Positions 39,972-49,125 of a stretch of 64,000 bases of DNA are shown here, in pieces; within the stretch, counting starts at the first letter, position 1, and each line of letters starts with the position of its first letter. Source of the DNA: an uncultured Bacteroidota bacterium (GTDB lineage: Bacteria; Bacteroidota; Bacteroidia; Flavobacteriales; Flavobacteriaceae); assembly GCA_902515395.1 (NCBI GenBank), contig CABXUL010000001.1:51494-115493 (forward strand), in the 5' to 3' direction. The notes beneath the pieces were generated by a model. The model was given only the letters and a program-made list of their open reading frames with translations, had not been told where the DNA came from and ran no database searches. Position numbers and translations under genes: made by a program.

Positions 39972-41267
39972 TCACCTTGAAGACATTAAAAATTCAATCT
40001 CATCTGGATCTTTTGGTATATTTTTAGTCAAATTAATAGGCCCACCTTTTTCTTGAACGACAATATCCTCCTCGATTCTTATTCCAAAACTTTCTTCAGG
40101 AATATAAATACCAGGCTCTACTGATAAGACCATATTAGGCTCTATTGGTTCTTCAATCAATCCATAGTCATGTGTGTCTAATCCTAAATGGTGTGAGGTA
40201 CCATGCATATAATATTTTTTATAAGCTGGATTTTTTTTGTCTTTAATATTTAAATCTTTCTTGTCTAACAAGCCCAAATCAATTAATGCCGAGGACATGA
40301 TTTTACCTACTTCCTGATTATATTCCTTAATGAGCGTTCCCGGCACTAATAGTTTCATTGATTCCTCTCCAATTTTTCGGACTGCATCATAAACCCTTCT
40401 TTGACGAGGGGTGAATTTCCCTGAAACAGGAATGGTTCGGGTCATATCACTAGCATAATTTCCATATTCTGCTCCAACATCTATAAGGATTAGGTCACCT
40501 GATTGGCATTTAGAATTGTTTTGTGTGTAATGCAACACATTGCTGTTTTGCCCTGAGGCAATTATAGGAGAGTAAGCGAAACCTTTAGAACGGTTTTTTA
40601 TAAATTCATATACAAATTCTGCCTCAATTTCGTATTCCCAAACCCCAGGCTTAACAAAATCTAAAACTCTTCTAAACCCTTTTTCAGTAATATTAACAGC
40701 TTGCTGAATTTGGCATATTTCTTCTTTATGTTTTAAAGACCTCAGCCTTTGTAAAATAAAATTACTTTTTTCATGTTGGTGGGTTGGATATTTTTTCTTT
40801 GCCCATTCAATAAAACGATCCTCTCTGGTTTGCGTTTCTATATTAGCGCGATAATGCTCGTTAGTATTAAAGTAGATAGATTTAGCCTCTTTTGTTAACT
40901 GATTAAATAATGAATTAAAATCATCTGTCCACAAAACAGTTTGGATACCAGATATATTAGTCGCTTCTTTTTGGGATAGTTTTGCACCTTCCCAAACCGC
41001 AATATGATTATTTGTTTTTTTAACAAACAATACTTCTCTGTGATTAGAATTTTTTGCATCTGGGAATAACAAAAGAACACTCTCTTCTTGATCAATGCCA
41101 CTGAGATAAAAGATATCTCTATGTTGCTGGAAGGGCATTTTACTGTCTGCACTGATTGGATAAATGTCATTAGAATTAAAAACAGCTAATCCCCCTTGAG
41201 AAATAGCATCCATAAATCTAGCCCTGTTACTTCTATAGAAACTTGAGCTAAGGGGTATGTATCGCAT
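39972..41267 (-). CDS. pepP: Xaa-Pro aminopeptidase P-type (M24)
   Basis: LILIDVGAEYGNYASDMTRTIPVSGKFTPRQR, HGTSHHLGLDTHD, LSVEPGIYIPEE. Confidence 0.92.
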   Translation of the reverse strand: MRYIPLSSSFYRSNRARFMDAISQGGLAVFNSNDIYPISADSKMPFQQHRDIFYLSGIDQEESVLLLFPDAKNSNHREVLFVKKTNNHIAVWEGAKLSQKEATNISGIQTVLWTDDFNSLFNQLTKEAKSIYFNTNEHYRANIETQTREDRFIEWAKKKYPTHQHEKSNFILQRLRSLKHKEEICQIQQAVNITEKGFRRVLDFVKPGVWEYEIEAEFVYEFIKNRSKGFAYSPIIASGQNSNVLHYTQNNSKCQSGDLILIDVGAEYGNYASDMTRTIPVSGKFTPRQRRVYDAVRKIGEESMKLLVPGTLIKEYNQEVGKIMSSALIDLGLLDKKDLNIKDKKNPAYKKYYMHGTSHHLGLDTHDYGLIEEPIEPNMVLSVEPGIYIPEESFGIRIEEDIVVQEKGGPINLTKNIPKDPDEIEFLMSSR

Positions 41268-41423
41268 ATTTATGTGTAATTAAAATAGATATATGAATTT
41301 AGAAAATTAATTTAATTATCTAATCTATAATTAAGTATCTATTGGATTGGCTCAGAAAATATTGTGTTTTAGTTTTTTCTATTCGATGTTTATGGAGTAA
41401 TTTTGCCATAATACAATATCTAG

Positions 41424-42080
41424 ATGATTAAAACTTCGATAGCCAGAAAAGTAGCTATGGCACTTTCAGGACTGTTTTTAATACTTTTTTTAGGACAGCA
41501 TTTCACTATCAATATTACTTCTGTTTTTAGTGAAAAAACTTTCAACATGCTTTCTCATTTTATGGGAAATAACCCTCTGGTTCAGTTTATCTTACAGCCA
41601 ATATTAATTTTTGGTGTGATTTTCCATTTTATTATGGGATTTGTTTTACAAATAAAAAACACAAAAGCTCGAAAGCAGAATTATGAATCATTTAAAGGTA
41701 ATTCAAATTCAAGTTGGATATCACGAAACATGATCCTCTCTGGAATTGTTATACTTTCTTTTCTTGGCCTACATTTTTATGACTTTTGGGTCCCTGAAAT
41801 TAACTATAAATACGTTGAATTTTTACCTAATGATCCAGACCGTTATTATATAGAATTGGTTCATAAGTTTCATAGCCCTATTAGAGTATTAATATATTGT
41901 TTGTCATTTGTTTTTTTAGGATTGCATCTTCTCCATGGATTTTCATCATCATTCCAGTCTGTTGGCATGAATAATAAATATACGAATGGAATTAAATTTC
42001 TAACGGTAGCTTTCTCAATATTTGTACCCGTAGGGTTCATTTTCATTGCAATTTTTCATCACTTAAATGTAGTTAACTAA
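41424..42080 (+). CDS. sdhC: Succinate dehydrogenase cytochrome b subunit
   Basis: TSIARKVAMALSGLFLILFLGQH, 5-TM Bacteroidota SdhC; upstream of sdhAB. Confidence 0.92.
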   Translation: MIKTSIARKVAMALSGLFLILFLGQHFTINITSVFSEKTFNMLSHFMGNNPLVQFILQPILIFGVIFHFIMGFVLQIKNTKARKQNYESFKGNSNSSWISRNMILSGIVILSFLGLHFYDFWVPEINYKYVEFLPNDPDRYYIELVHKFHSPIRVLIYCLSFVFLGLHLLHGFSSSFQSVGMNNKYTNGIKFLTVAFSIFVPVGFIFIAIFHHLNVVN

Positions 42081-42086
42081 CAACCG

Positions 42087-42159
42087 AAATGTACCTCAAA
42101 TGTACCTCAAATAAATTTTTTAGCTTAACAGTGTACCTTACAAAAATTGTGTACCTTTG
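42087..42159 (+). promoter_or_regulatory. Four GTACCT repeats (42091, 42102, 42133, 42151), last one forming a TACCTTTG -7-like box
   Basis: AAATGTACCTCAAATGTACCTCAAA tandem (11-bp period), then GTGTACCTTA and GTGTACCTTTG just before the chimeric sdhA ATG. Confidence 0.65.
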
Positions 42160-42174
42160 TTTATAAGATAGATT

Positions 42175-44457
42175 ATGAAACTAAATAAAGTTAAAATAAG
42201 ATATAGAAAAAATTCCAATGGAACTACTTCTATTAGGCTTAACTACTTCGGTGGATACTCATATGAAAATGGCATTAAAAAAGCTTTGAGGTTAATTAGG
42301 ACTTTACCTGATCATTTGATCACTAATCCTAATACAGAAAAAGATAAATTAAAAAATATTCATTTAAAAGAACAAGCTCTTATTATCGCATCCGATTGGG
42401 AAAAAAATCTGTTGTTAAAAAAAAATGAATCATCATTTAAAAAGAATAATTTCTTTTCAAATCTAAACTCCAAAATACCTGATGGACCTCTTGCTGATAA
42501 ATGGACAAATCATAAGAGTAAAATTAATCTAGTCAGCCCTGCTAATAAACGTTCAATTGATATAATTGTTGTTGGAACAGGACTTGCAGGAGCATCTGCT
42601 TCTGCGACTTTAGCTGAATTAGGATATAATGTAAAAACATTTTGTTTTCAGGATTCACCCCGTCGTGCACACTCGATTGCTGCGCAGGGAGGAATCAATG
42701 CTGCCAAAAACTATCAGGGAGATGGTGATTCAACTTATCGTCTATTTTATGATACTATTAAAGGTGGGGATTATCGCTCACGAGAGGCAAATGTTTACAG
42801 ATTGGCTGAAGTTTCTACTAATATAATTGATCAATGTGTTGCTCAGGGGGTTCCTTTTGCTAGAGATTATGGAGGGTTACTTGATAATCGATCTTTTGGA
42901 GGGGTTTTGGTTTCTAGAACTTTTTACGCCAAAGGCCAGACTGGTCAGCAACTTTTATTGGGAGCTTATTCAGCAATGAATAGGCAAATAGCCCGAGGGA
43001 AAATAAAAATGTACAACCGTCATGAAATGATGGATTTAGTCCTCGTTAATGGCAAAGCAAGAGGAATTATCGCCAGAAATTTAGTTAATGGTGAAATAGA
43101 AAGGCATAGTGCTCACGCTGTTGTTATTGCCTCTGGAGGTTATGGAAATGTTTTCTTTCTTTCGACCAATGCCATGGGGAGTAATGTTTCTGCTTCATGG
43201 AAAATTCACAAACGTGGTGCTCACTTTTGCAACCCTTGTTATACTCAGATCCATCCAACTTGTATTCCTGTCTCAGGTGAGCATCAGTCTAAATTAACTC
43301 TAATGTCTGAGTCATTAAGAAATGATGGCAGAATTTGGGTTCCTAAGAAGCTTGAAGATGTTAAGGCAATTAAGTCTGGAGAATTAAAACCAACAGATTT
43401 AAATGAGAATGACAGAGACTATTATTTAGAGCGCCGATACCCTGCTTTTGGAAATTTAGTTCCTCGAGATGTTGCTTCAAGAGCTGCAAAAGAACGGTGT
43501 GATGCTGGATTTGGTGTAAATAAGACTGGAGAGGCTGTATACTTAGATTTTGCTGCTGCAATTACTCGTTACGGAAAAGAACAAGCTCTAGTTAAAGGAC
43601 AAGATGAAAATGATCCCATATTAGTGAAAAAACTTGGTCAGGAAGTTGTTCGCGCAAAGTATGGGAATCTTTTTCAGATGTACGAAAAAATTGTTGATCA
43701 AAACCCCTATGAAACTCCTATGATGATATATCCAGCAGTTCATTATACCATGGGAGGTGTTTGGGTTGATTATAATTTAATGACAAGTATTCCTGGATGC
43801 TATGCTATTGGAGAGGCAAATTTTTCCGACCACGGTGCTAATAGATTAGGTGCATCAGCATTAATGCAGGGACTGGCTGATGGATATTTTGTTCTTCCAT
43901 ACACAATTGGCGATTATCTTTCCGATGATATTAGAACTGGACCTATTTCAACTGATACGCCTGAATTTGAATCTGCTGAAAAAGAAGTTAAAAATCGTAT
44001 AGATTCTTTAATTAACAATAAAGGAAAAAATTCAGTTGATTTTTATCACAAAAAATTAGGTAAAATCATGTGGGATAAATGCGGGATGTCGAGAAATACT
44101 AAAGGATTAAAAGAGGCAATGATTGAAATTAAAAAATTGAGAGAAGATTTTTATAAGAACGTTAGCGTTCCTGGATCTTCAAGTGAGTTTAATGAGCAAC
44201 TTGCCAAAGCTGGCCGTGTTGCTGATTTTTTAGAATTAGGAGAATTATTCGCCAAAGATGCTTTAGAGAGAACCGAGTCTTGTGGAGGTCACTTCAGAGA
44301 AGAATCTCAAACACCGGAAGGAGAGGCTCTTAGAGACGATAAGAATTTTAGTTTCTCCTCCGCTTGGGAATATAATGGTGAGCCTTCAAAAGCCAAGTTA
44401 CATAAAGAGCAACTTAAATTTGAAGCAATAGAGGTTAAAACACGGTCTTATAAATAA
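42175..44457 (+). CDS. sdhA: Chimeric succinate dehydrogenase flavoprotein: tyrosine-recombinase arm-type domain fused to SdhA
   Basis: SdhA core intact ([57 protein letters not shown]). Residues ~1-90 ([24 protein letters not shown]...[36 protein letters not shown]) resemble the N-terminus of Bacteroidota integrases. Confidence 0.88.
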   Translation: MKLNKVKIRYRKNSNGTTSIRLNYFGGYSYENGIKKALRLIRTLPDHLITNPNTEKDKLKNIHLKEQALIIASDWEKNLLLKKNESSFKKNNFFSNLNSKIPDGPLADKWTNHKSKINLVSPANKRSIDIIVVGTGLAGASASATLAELGYNVKTFCFQDSPRRAHSIAAQGGINAAKNYQGDGDSTYRLFYDTIKGGDYRSREANVYRLAEVSTNIIDQCVAQGVPFARDYGGLLDNRSFGGVLVSRTFYAKGQTGQQLLLGAYSAMNRQIARGKIKMYNRHEMMDLVLVNGKARGIIARNLVNGEIERHSAHAVVIASGGYGNVFFLSTNAMGSNVSASWKIHKRGAHFCNPCYTQIHPTCIPVSGEHQSKLTLMSESLRNDGRIWVPKKLEDVKAIKSGELKPTDLNENDRDYYLERRYPAFGNLVPRDVASRAAKERCDAGFGVNKTGEAVYLDFAAAITRYGKEQALVKGQDENDPILVKKLGQEVVRAKYGNLFQMYEKIVDQNPYETPMMIYPAVHYTMGGVWVDYNLMTSIPGCYAIGEANFSDHGANRLGASALMQGLADGYFVLPYTIGDYLSDDIRTGPISTDTPEFESAEKEVKNRIDSLINNKGKNSVDFYHKKLGKIMWDKCGMSRNTKGLKEAMIEIKKLREDFYKNVSVPGSSSEFNEQLAKAGRVADFLELGELFAKDALERTESCGGHFREESQTPEGEALRDDKNFSFSSAWEYNGEPSKAKLHKEQLKFEAIEVKTRSYK

Positions 44458-44464
44458 AATTAAT

Positions 44465-45211
44465 ATGGATCTTACACTTAAAATATGGCGTCAAGCCAAT
44501 GTTGATGAGGATGGAAAAATAGTAAATTATTCCATTTCAGACGTTTCTCCGGATATGTCTTTCTTGGAGATGATGGACATGCATAATGAGCAGCTAATTA
44601 ACAAGGGAGAAGACCCTGTCGCTTTTGATCATGACTGTCGAGAGGGAATTTGTGGAATGTGCTCAATGTTTATTAATGGTGAAGCACACGGACCGGACCG
44701 ACTTGTAACGACTTGTCAGCTTCATATGCGAAAATTTAAGGATGGTGATACTATCGTAATTGAGCCATTTAGAGCAAATGCGTTTCCTGTAATTAAGGAT
44801 TTAGCAGTAGATAGATCTGCTTTTGATAGAATTCAACAGGCAGGTGGTTTTATAAGTGTTAATACCTCAGGGAATACACAGGATGCTAACGCTATTCCCA
44901 TTGAGAAACATGACGCTGATAAGGCTTTTGATGCTGCAACTTGTATAGGGTGTGGTGCTTGTGTAGCAAGTTGTAAAAATGCTTCTGCAATGCTCTTTGT
45001 TTCCGCTAAAGTATCACAATATTCTCTTTTACCCCAAGGAAAAGTTGAGGCTACAGATCGAGTTTTGAACATGGTGAAGCAAATGGATGAAGAGGGGTTT
45101 GGAAATTGTACCAATACTGGGGCATGTGAGGTTGAGTGCCCCAAAGGAATTTCACTTGAAAATGTTGCTAGAATGAATAGTGAGTATTTATATGCTAGCT
45201 TAAAAGGGTAA
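44465..45211 (+). CDS. sdhB: Succinate dehydrogenase iron-sulfur subunit
   Basis: [47 protein letters not shown]. Confidence 0.97.
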   Translation: MDLTLKIWRQANVDEDGKIVNYSISDVSPDMSFLEMMDMHNEQLINKGEDPVAFDHDCREGICGMCSMFINGEAHGPDRLVTTCQLHMRKFKDGDTIVIEPFRANAFPVIKDLAVDRSAFDRIQQAGGFISVNTSGNTQDANAIPIEKHDADKAFDAATCIGCGACVASCKNASAMLFVSAKVSQYSLLPQGKVEATDRVLNMVKQMDEEGFGNCTNTGACEVECPKGISLENVARMNSEYLYASLKG

Positions 45212-45236
45212 AATTGTATTTTAATTTTTATACATT

Positions 45237-46232
45237 CTAGAACTGAATCCCAATACCCACATAGTGAATACCTGAATTAACAAACCCTATATCTGCTATA
45301 CTACTAGTATACTGATATGAAAATTTCATTTTTTTATAGTTTAAACCAGCGATTGGAGTAAAGTGCTTATAGTTGTCGTGTACCATTTCCGATCCATTAT
45401 TATATGCTAACCTTATCTTGTTTTGCCTATATGAGGAACCTAACCACAATCTTCCTTCTTTGATTAATCGATAAATTTTAAAATTTAAGTCTACACTATT
45501 ATCTAGAGTTTTTTCCTCATACTGCATGAGAAGGGATGGCTCGAAATTCCAACCAGAATCTGTATAAATCTCATACTGAATAGACCCAATAAAAATCTTA
45601 TTACTTTTAATATTATAGTTAATTTCTTGATCTATATTTTTCTGATTTGAAGGTGTAACTGAGATATTATGTATTGAAAACTGAATGGAAAATCGAGTAG
45701 AAACGTAGGCAATGCTGGCATCGAATGAGGTAAATTGTTTTTGATTCAAATTTTGAGTTACCAAAGGATCTGATGTGGGTCTTTTCCAACTACTTTGGTC
45801 CAAACCAGTTCCAGAAAACCCAATATTTAAACCAAAGGATAACTCTTGAATATTATCATTCTTTGTAGGAAAGGACCTTCGAGTATTCCAGAATTCATCA
45901 TTGAAAAAAATCCTGTAGCAATAGGTGAAATTATACTTATAATGGGTGTGATAACCATTTATATCACTTACTCCTGAAAATCCAAGTGTGGTATTAGCTG
46001 AAGATTTGTATTCTAATGTAAGCATTTGTGTAGAGGGTCGATTGGCCATGCCGAACCACTGTTGTCTAGTACCAAAATCTATTCTAATACCATTGAGATT
46101 TACCCCCGCCATAGCAGGATGAATGCGATAATAGTTTTCAGCTAAATACTCGTTAAAGTAGAGTGGATTCATTTGTCCGCTTACCAAAATAAAAAAACTG
46201 AAAAAGAAAAAAAATAAATACCGTTTCAGCAT
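45237..46232 (-). CDS. PorP/SprF family type IX secretion membrane protein
   Basis: QMNPLYFNEYLAENYYRIHPAMAGVNLNGIRIDFGTRQQWFGMANRPSTQMLTLEY. Confidence 0.9.
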   Translation of the reverse strand: MLKRYLFFFFFSFFILVSGQMNPLYFNEYLAENYYRIHPAMAGVNLNGIRIDFGTRQQWFGMANRPSTQMLTLEYKSSANTTLGFSGVSDINGYHTHYKYNFTYCYRIFFNDEFWNTRRSFPTKNDNIQELSFGLNIGFSGTGLDQSSWKRPTSDPLVTQNLNQKQFTSFDASIAYVSTRFSIQFSIHNISVTPSNQKNIDQEINYNIKSNKIFIGSIQYEIYTDSGWNFEPSLLMQYEEKTLDNSVDLNFKIYRLIKEGRLWLGSSYRQNKIRLAYNNGSEMVHDNYKHFTPIAGLNYKKMKFSYQYTSSIADIGFVNSGIHYVGIGIQF

Positions 46233-46235
46233 ACT

Positions 46236-48800
46236 TTAAAGATTTCTTAAAAGGCTAAAATGACCACTGTGTCTTCTTCCATCTTCAAAAAATACCCTGA
46301 ACCAATAATCGTCTTGTGGCAATTGACCACCATTAAAAGTTCCATCCCACCCCTTTTGAGATGGTTCAATATATAGTAGTAGCTGTCCAAACCTATTATA
46401 AATGTAAATCCTACTTTTGGGCTGAAAATTTTCATTAACTCCAAGAATATGCCAATAGTCATTCAGCCCATCTCCGTTTGGACTGAAATACTTCATGTGA
46501 CCCAATAACGATACTTCAATTTCAGCGATACCACAACTGTTTTTATCCCTTATAAACAGTTTACTTATTCCAGGGTATACTTGATCAAAATAAGGGCTGT
46601 CTTGGTAAGGGCCAAATTGATCATTTATTGAAAACTCATAATCTCCTAGGCCAAGATTTTGAGTTAAAACTTCAATAGTCCCTGTATCCCCTACTAAATC
46701 AACGACGACCAATTCTGATTGGGTTATACTAGCAATTTGTGAGGGAGTAATTTTAAATTCAGCAGACCTTGAACATAGCGTTCCATCTATAGTAGTAGCA
46801 GTAACCCGATAATCTCCTCCCTCACTAATCAATATAGTTGAAGTTTCCTCGGGAATATTTTTTGGAAACGGTTTGCCATTTAACTTCCAAGTATAGCTAT
46901 AATTCCTTTCATCGGTTGATCTTACACCAACAGGAATAGGATCTAGATTTAAGCAAACAATTTTAGTATCATCAGCTCTTTCAAATTCAGGTAGTGGATT
47001 TACCCTTAGTGAAGCCACTTTTTTTACACCCAAACAGCTGATTTGATTTAGATTCAGATTATCAATTCTAGCCCATATATTCTCCAAATAAGGGGTCCTC
47101 ATCAGGTATTTATTTTCCAAATCAAAAGAAACCTTATTTTGAGCAGTAAATGCCTCATCTTCAGACTTGTAGTAGGTAATTTTAATACGCTGGTTTTGAA
47201 ATTTGACATCTGAATTAATAATTGATCTATCGAGATTGTCAAAAATTGATTTATCCCATTTTTCCAATCCATTCCCCCAACTTTTTATTACAGATTCGCA
47301 AGTTTCATGATTGGCAAATATGTCATCTTCAATTTCACTAGCACTAACTTTTAAAAGGATTGAAGTGTAATCAAAACAATTACTTGGGGTATTAACTTTT
47401 ACATAAATCTTTTGCTCGAAGGCGATATTTTGATAATTCGTTGGGTTATTAATCTTTGAACTCAATGAGAAATTTTTATCAGTATAATATTCAAAAATTT
47501 CATTTTCATAATACTTAGATAAACTACTTTCAAATTCAGTCAAATTAAATATAGTAATTCCATCATTTGAGTTATCCTGATCACACTGTTCAATTGATAG
47601 CATTGGGGTTAGAATAATTGGATAAGGATAAATTGTAGCTGTAATGGGAATCCTCTCTGATTGAGCGCAATCTTCAGGATATATGTCTAGCCAAAACGTA
47701 GTAGAGCTCACTAACTTTGTGTCATAACTAAATCCTATGTTAAGTAAATTACCACCTGTTATAGTGTCGAACCATCTAACATCATTAATATTGGTATCAA
47801 CTTCCATATTAACTATGTCACCTTCGCAGGCTACAATATTTTCAATATTTTGGATTCTAGGCATTATTAGTTTAGTGCTTGTAGAAATCTTTAAAACTGG
47901 GTCACCTGGCATTCCCCCGTATTCCACTAAATACCCCTTTGCTTGATATGCTCCGCTGGATTGTGTTTGATTTGGTAAATCATTCCAAGAACCAGAAATA
48001 CCAATTGAATTATCAGTTATATGCGCATAATCTTCTCCCTGACAGCAGTTGTTTGGCTCATTATTATTCCAATGGGCAAAATTAGGGGTGGATCCGTTTA
48101 TATTTCCATTCCAAAAAACTGTTCCTTTTTCAGGACCAGAGGCCCATTTCCACACCCCTTCTTCTTCCTCATCAGTTCCACCTATCCACCCAGCTCCAGC
48201 ACTTAATTCTCCAGCTAATTGTGATTCGTCTGAGGACATAATGGTTACCAAATACCCTTTTATTCCATAATAATCTTTATTTTCTGCGGCAGTCTTTGCT
48301 TCAGTCCAAGTAATATTTAAATCTGAAATAAATTGATAATAGTGTCCAGTAGAAGGTAAATAATTCGCATTTCCAAGCGAAATTGATATAGATTTATCAA
48401 TAGTTGGATTAGGGGAGCTAGTGTAAAAACTAACGGACTTTACCGCTTCAACTAAATCTAAATAGGGAATGTCAACTCCACCAATTCCTGTTAAGGTTAG
48501 TTTAGCTTCATTAATTGACCAGCTTGAATTAATTTTATTTGCATCTCCTTTAAAAATTAGCTGATCTCTATTTCGATCATACCCTGATGAAATTTGAATA
48601 TAGATAGCTTTTGCAGAATCTTCACCGTTATTTTGAATAGTAAAATTAGTAACAATGGGTTGTTCACTTCTGGGACAATAAAATTGAGACTCATTAGCAC
48701 TTAATTCTGGGGCACTATTACTTTGAGAATGTAACTGGTGAAAAAGAATCCAGAATATATAAAATAATAATAATTTTTTTTTTTCTTCCAATGAAATCAA
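46236..48800 (-). CDS. Large secreted protein: C-type lectin-like domain and gliding-motility (CHU_C-type) C-terminal domain
   Basis: YYQFISDLNITWTEAKTAAENKDYYGIKGYLVTIMSSDE...NNEPNNCCQGEDYAHI (lectin-like); KYFSPNGDGLNDYWHILGVN...YNRFGQLL...GWDGTFNGGQLPQDDYWF. Confidence 0.92.
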   Translation of the reverse strand: MISLEEKKKLLLFYIFWILFHQLHSQSNSAPELSANESQFYCPRSEQPIVTNFTIQNNGEDSAKAIYIQISSGYDRNRDQLIFKGDANKINSSWSINEAKLTLTGIGGVDIPYLDLVEAVKSVSFYTSSPNPTIDKSISISLGNANYLPSTGHYYQFISDLNITWTEAKTAAENKDYYGIKGYLVTIMSSDESQLAGELSAGAGWIGGTDEEEEGVWKWASGPEKGTVFWNGNINGSTPNFAHWNNNEPNNCCQGEDYAHITDNSIGISGSWNDLPNQTQSSGAYQAKGYLVEYGGMPGDPVLKISTSTKLIMPRIQNIENIVACEGDIVNMEVDTNINDVRWFDTITGGNLLNIGFSYDTKLVSSTTFWLDIYPEDCAQSERIPITATIYPYPIILTPMLSIEQCDQDNSNDGITIFNLTEFESSLSKYYENEIFEYYTDKNFSLSSKINNPTNYQNIAFEQKIYVKVNTPSNCFDYTSILLKVSASEIEDDIFANHETCESVIKSWGNGLEKWDKSIFDNLDRSIINSDVKFQNQRIKITYYKSEDEAFTAQNKVSFDLENKYLMRTPYLENIWARIDNLNLNQISCLGVKKVASLRVNPLPEFERADDTKIVCLNLDPIPVGVRSTDERNYSYTWKLNGKPFPKNIPEETSTILISEGGDYRVTATTIDGTLCSRSAEFKITPSQIASITQSELVVVDLVGDTGTIEVLTQNLGLGDYEFSINDQFGPYQDSPYFDQVYPGISKLFIRDKNSCGIAEIEVSLLGHMKYFSPNGDGLNDYWHILGVNENFQPKSRIYIYNRFGQLLLYIEPSQKGWDGTFNGGQLPQDDYWFRVFFEDGRRHSGHFSLLRNL

Positions 48801-48884
48801 TTTCCTACTTATCTAAATTTTTTGGGGTTATTCAGAGTTTAAAAGTAGAAAAAAAGAAAGATAATACGGTTAGAAGAATTTTTT

Positions 48885-48911
48885 AAAAAAACCCCAGCTT
48901 AGCTGAGGTTT
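48885..48911 (-). terminator. Terminator of tRNA-Gln
   Basis: AACCTCAGCT-AAGCTGGGGTT hairpin with T tract on the minus strand. Confidence 0.65.
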
Positions 48912-48912
48912 T

Positions 48913-48988
48913 TTGTTGGCCTACTAGGGCTCGAACCTAGACTCTTCTGAACCAAAATCAGACGTGTTACCAGTTACACCATAGGCCA
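48913..48988 (-). tRNA. tRNA-Gln (anticodon TTG)
   Basis: Minus strand TGGCCTATGGTGTAACTGGTAACACGTCTGATTTTGGTTCAGAAGAGTCTAGGTTCGAGCCCTAGTAGGCCA. Confidence 0.93.
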
Positions 48989-49125
48989 TAAATAATATTT
49001 TGCAAATTTATATTAAACTTTTTTGATGCCAAATAAATCCTTTCAAAATCTCGTAAACAATTCAATACTAAGTAAGGTCATTTTTTTTATAATTCATACA
49101 TTCGTGATTCAAAATCAAACTGTCC

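Noticed and set aside
43109-43561. Small ORFs inside sdhA and antisense to it
   Set aside because: Out-of-frame shadows in a conserved enzyme gene.
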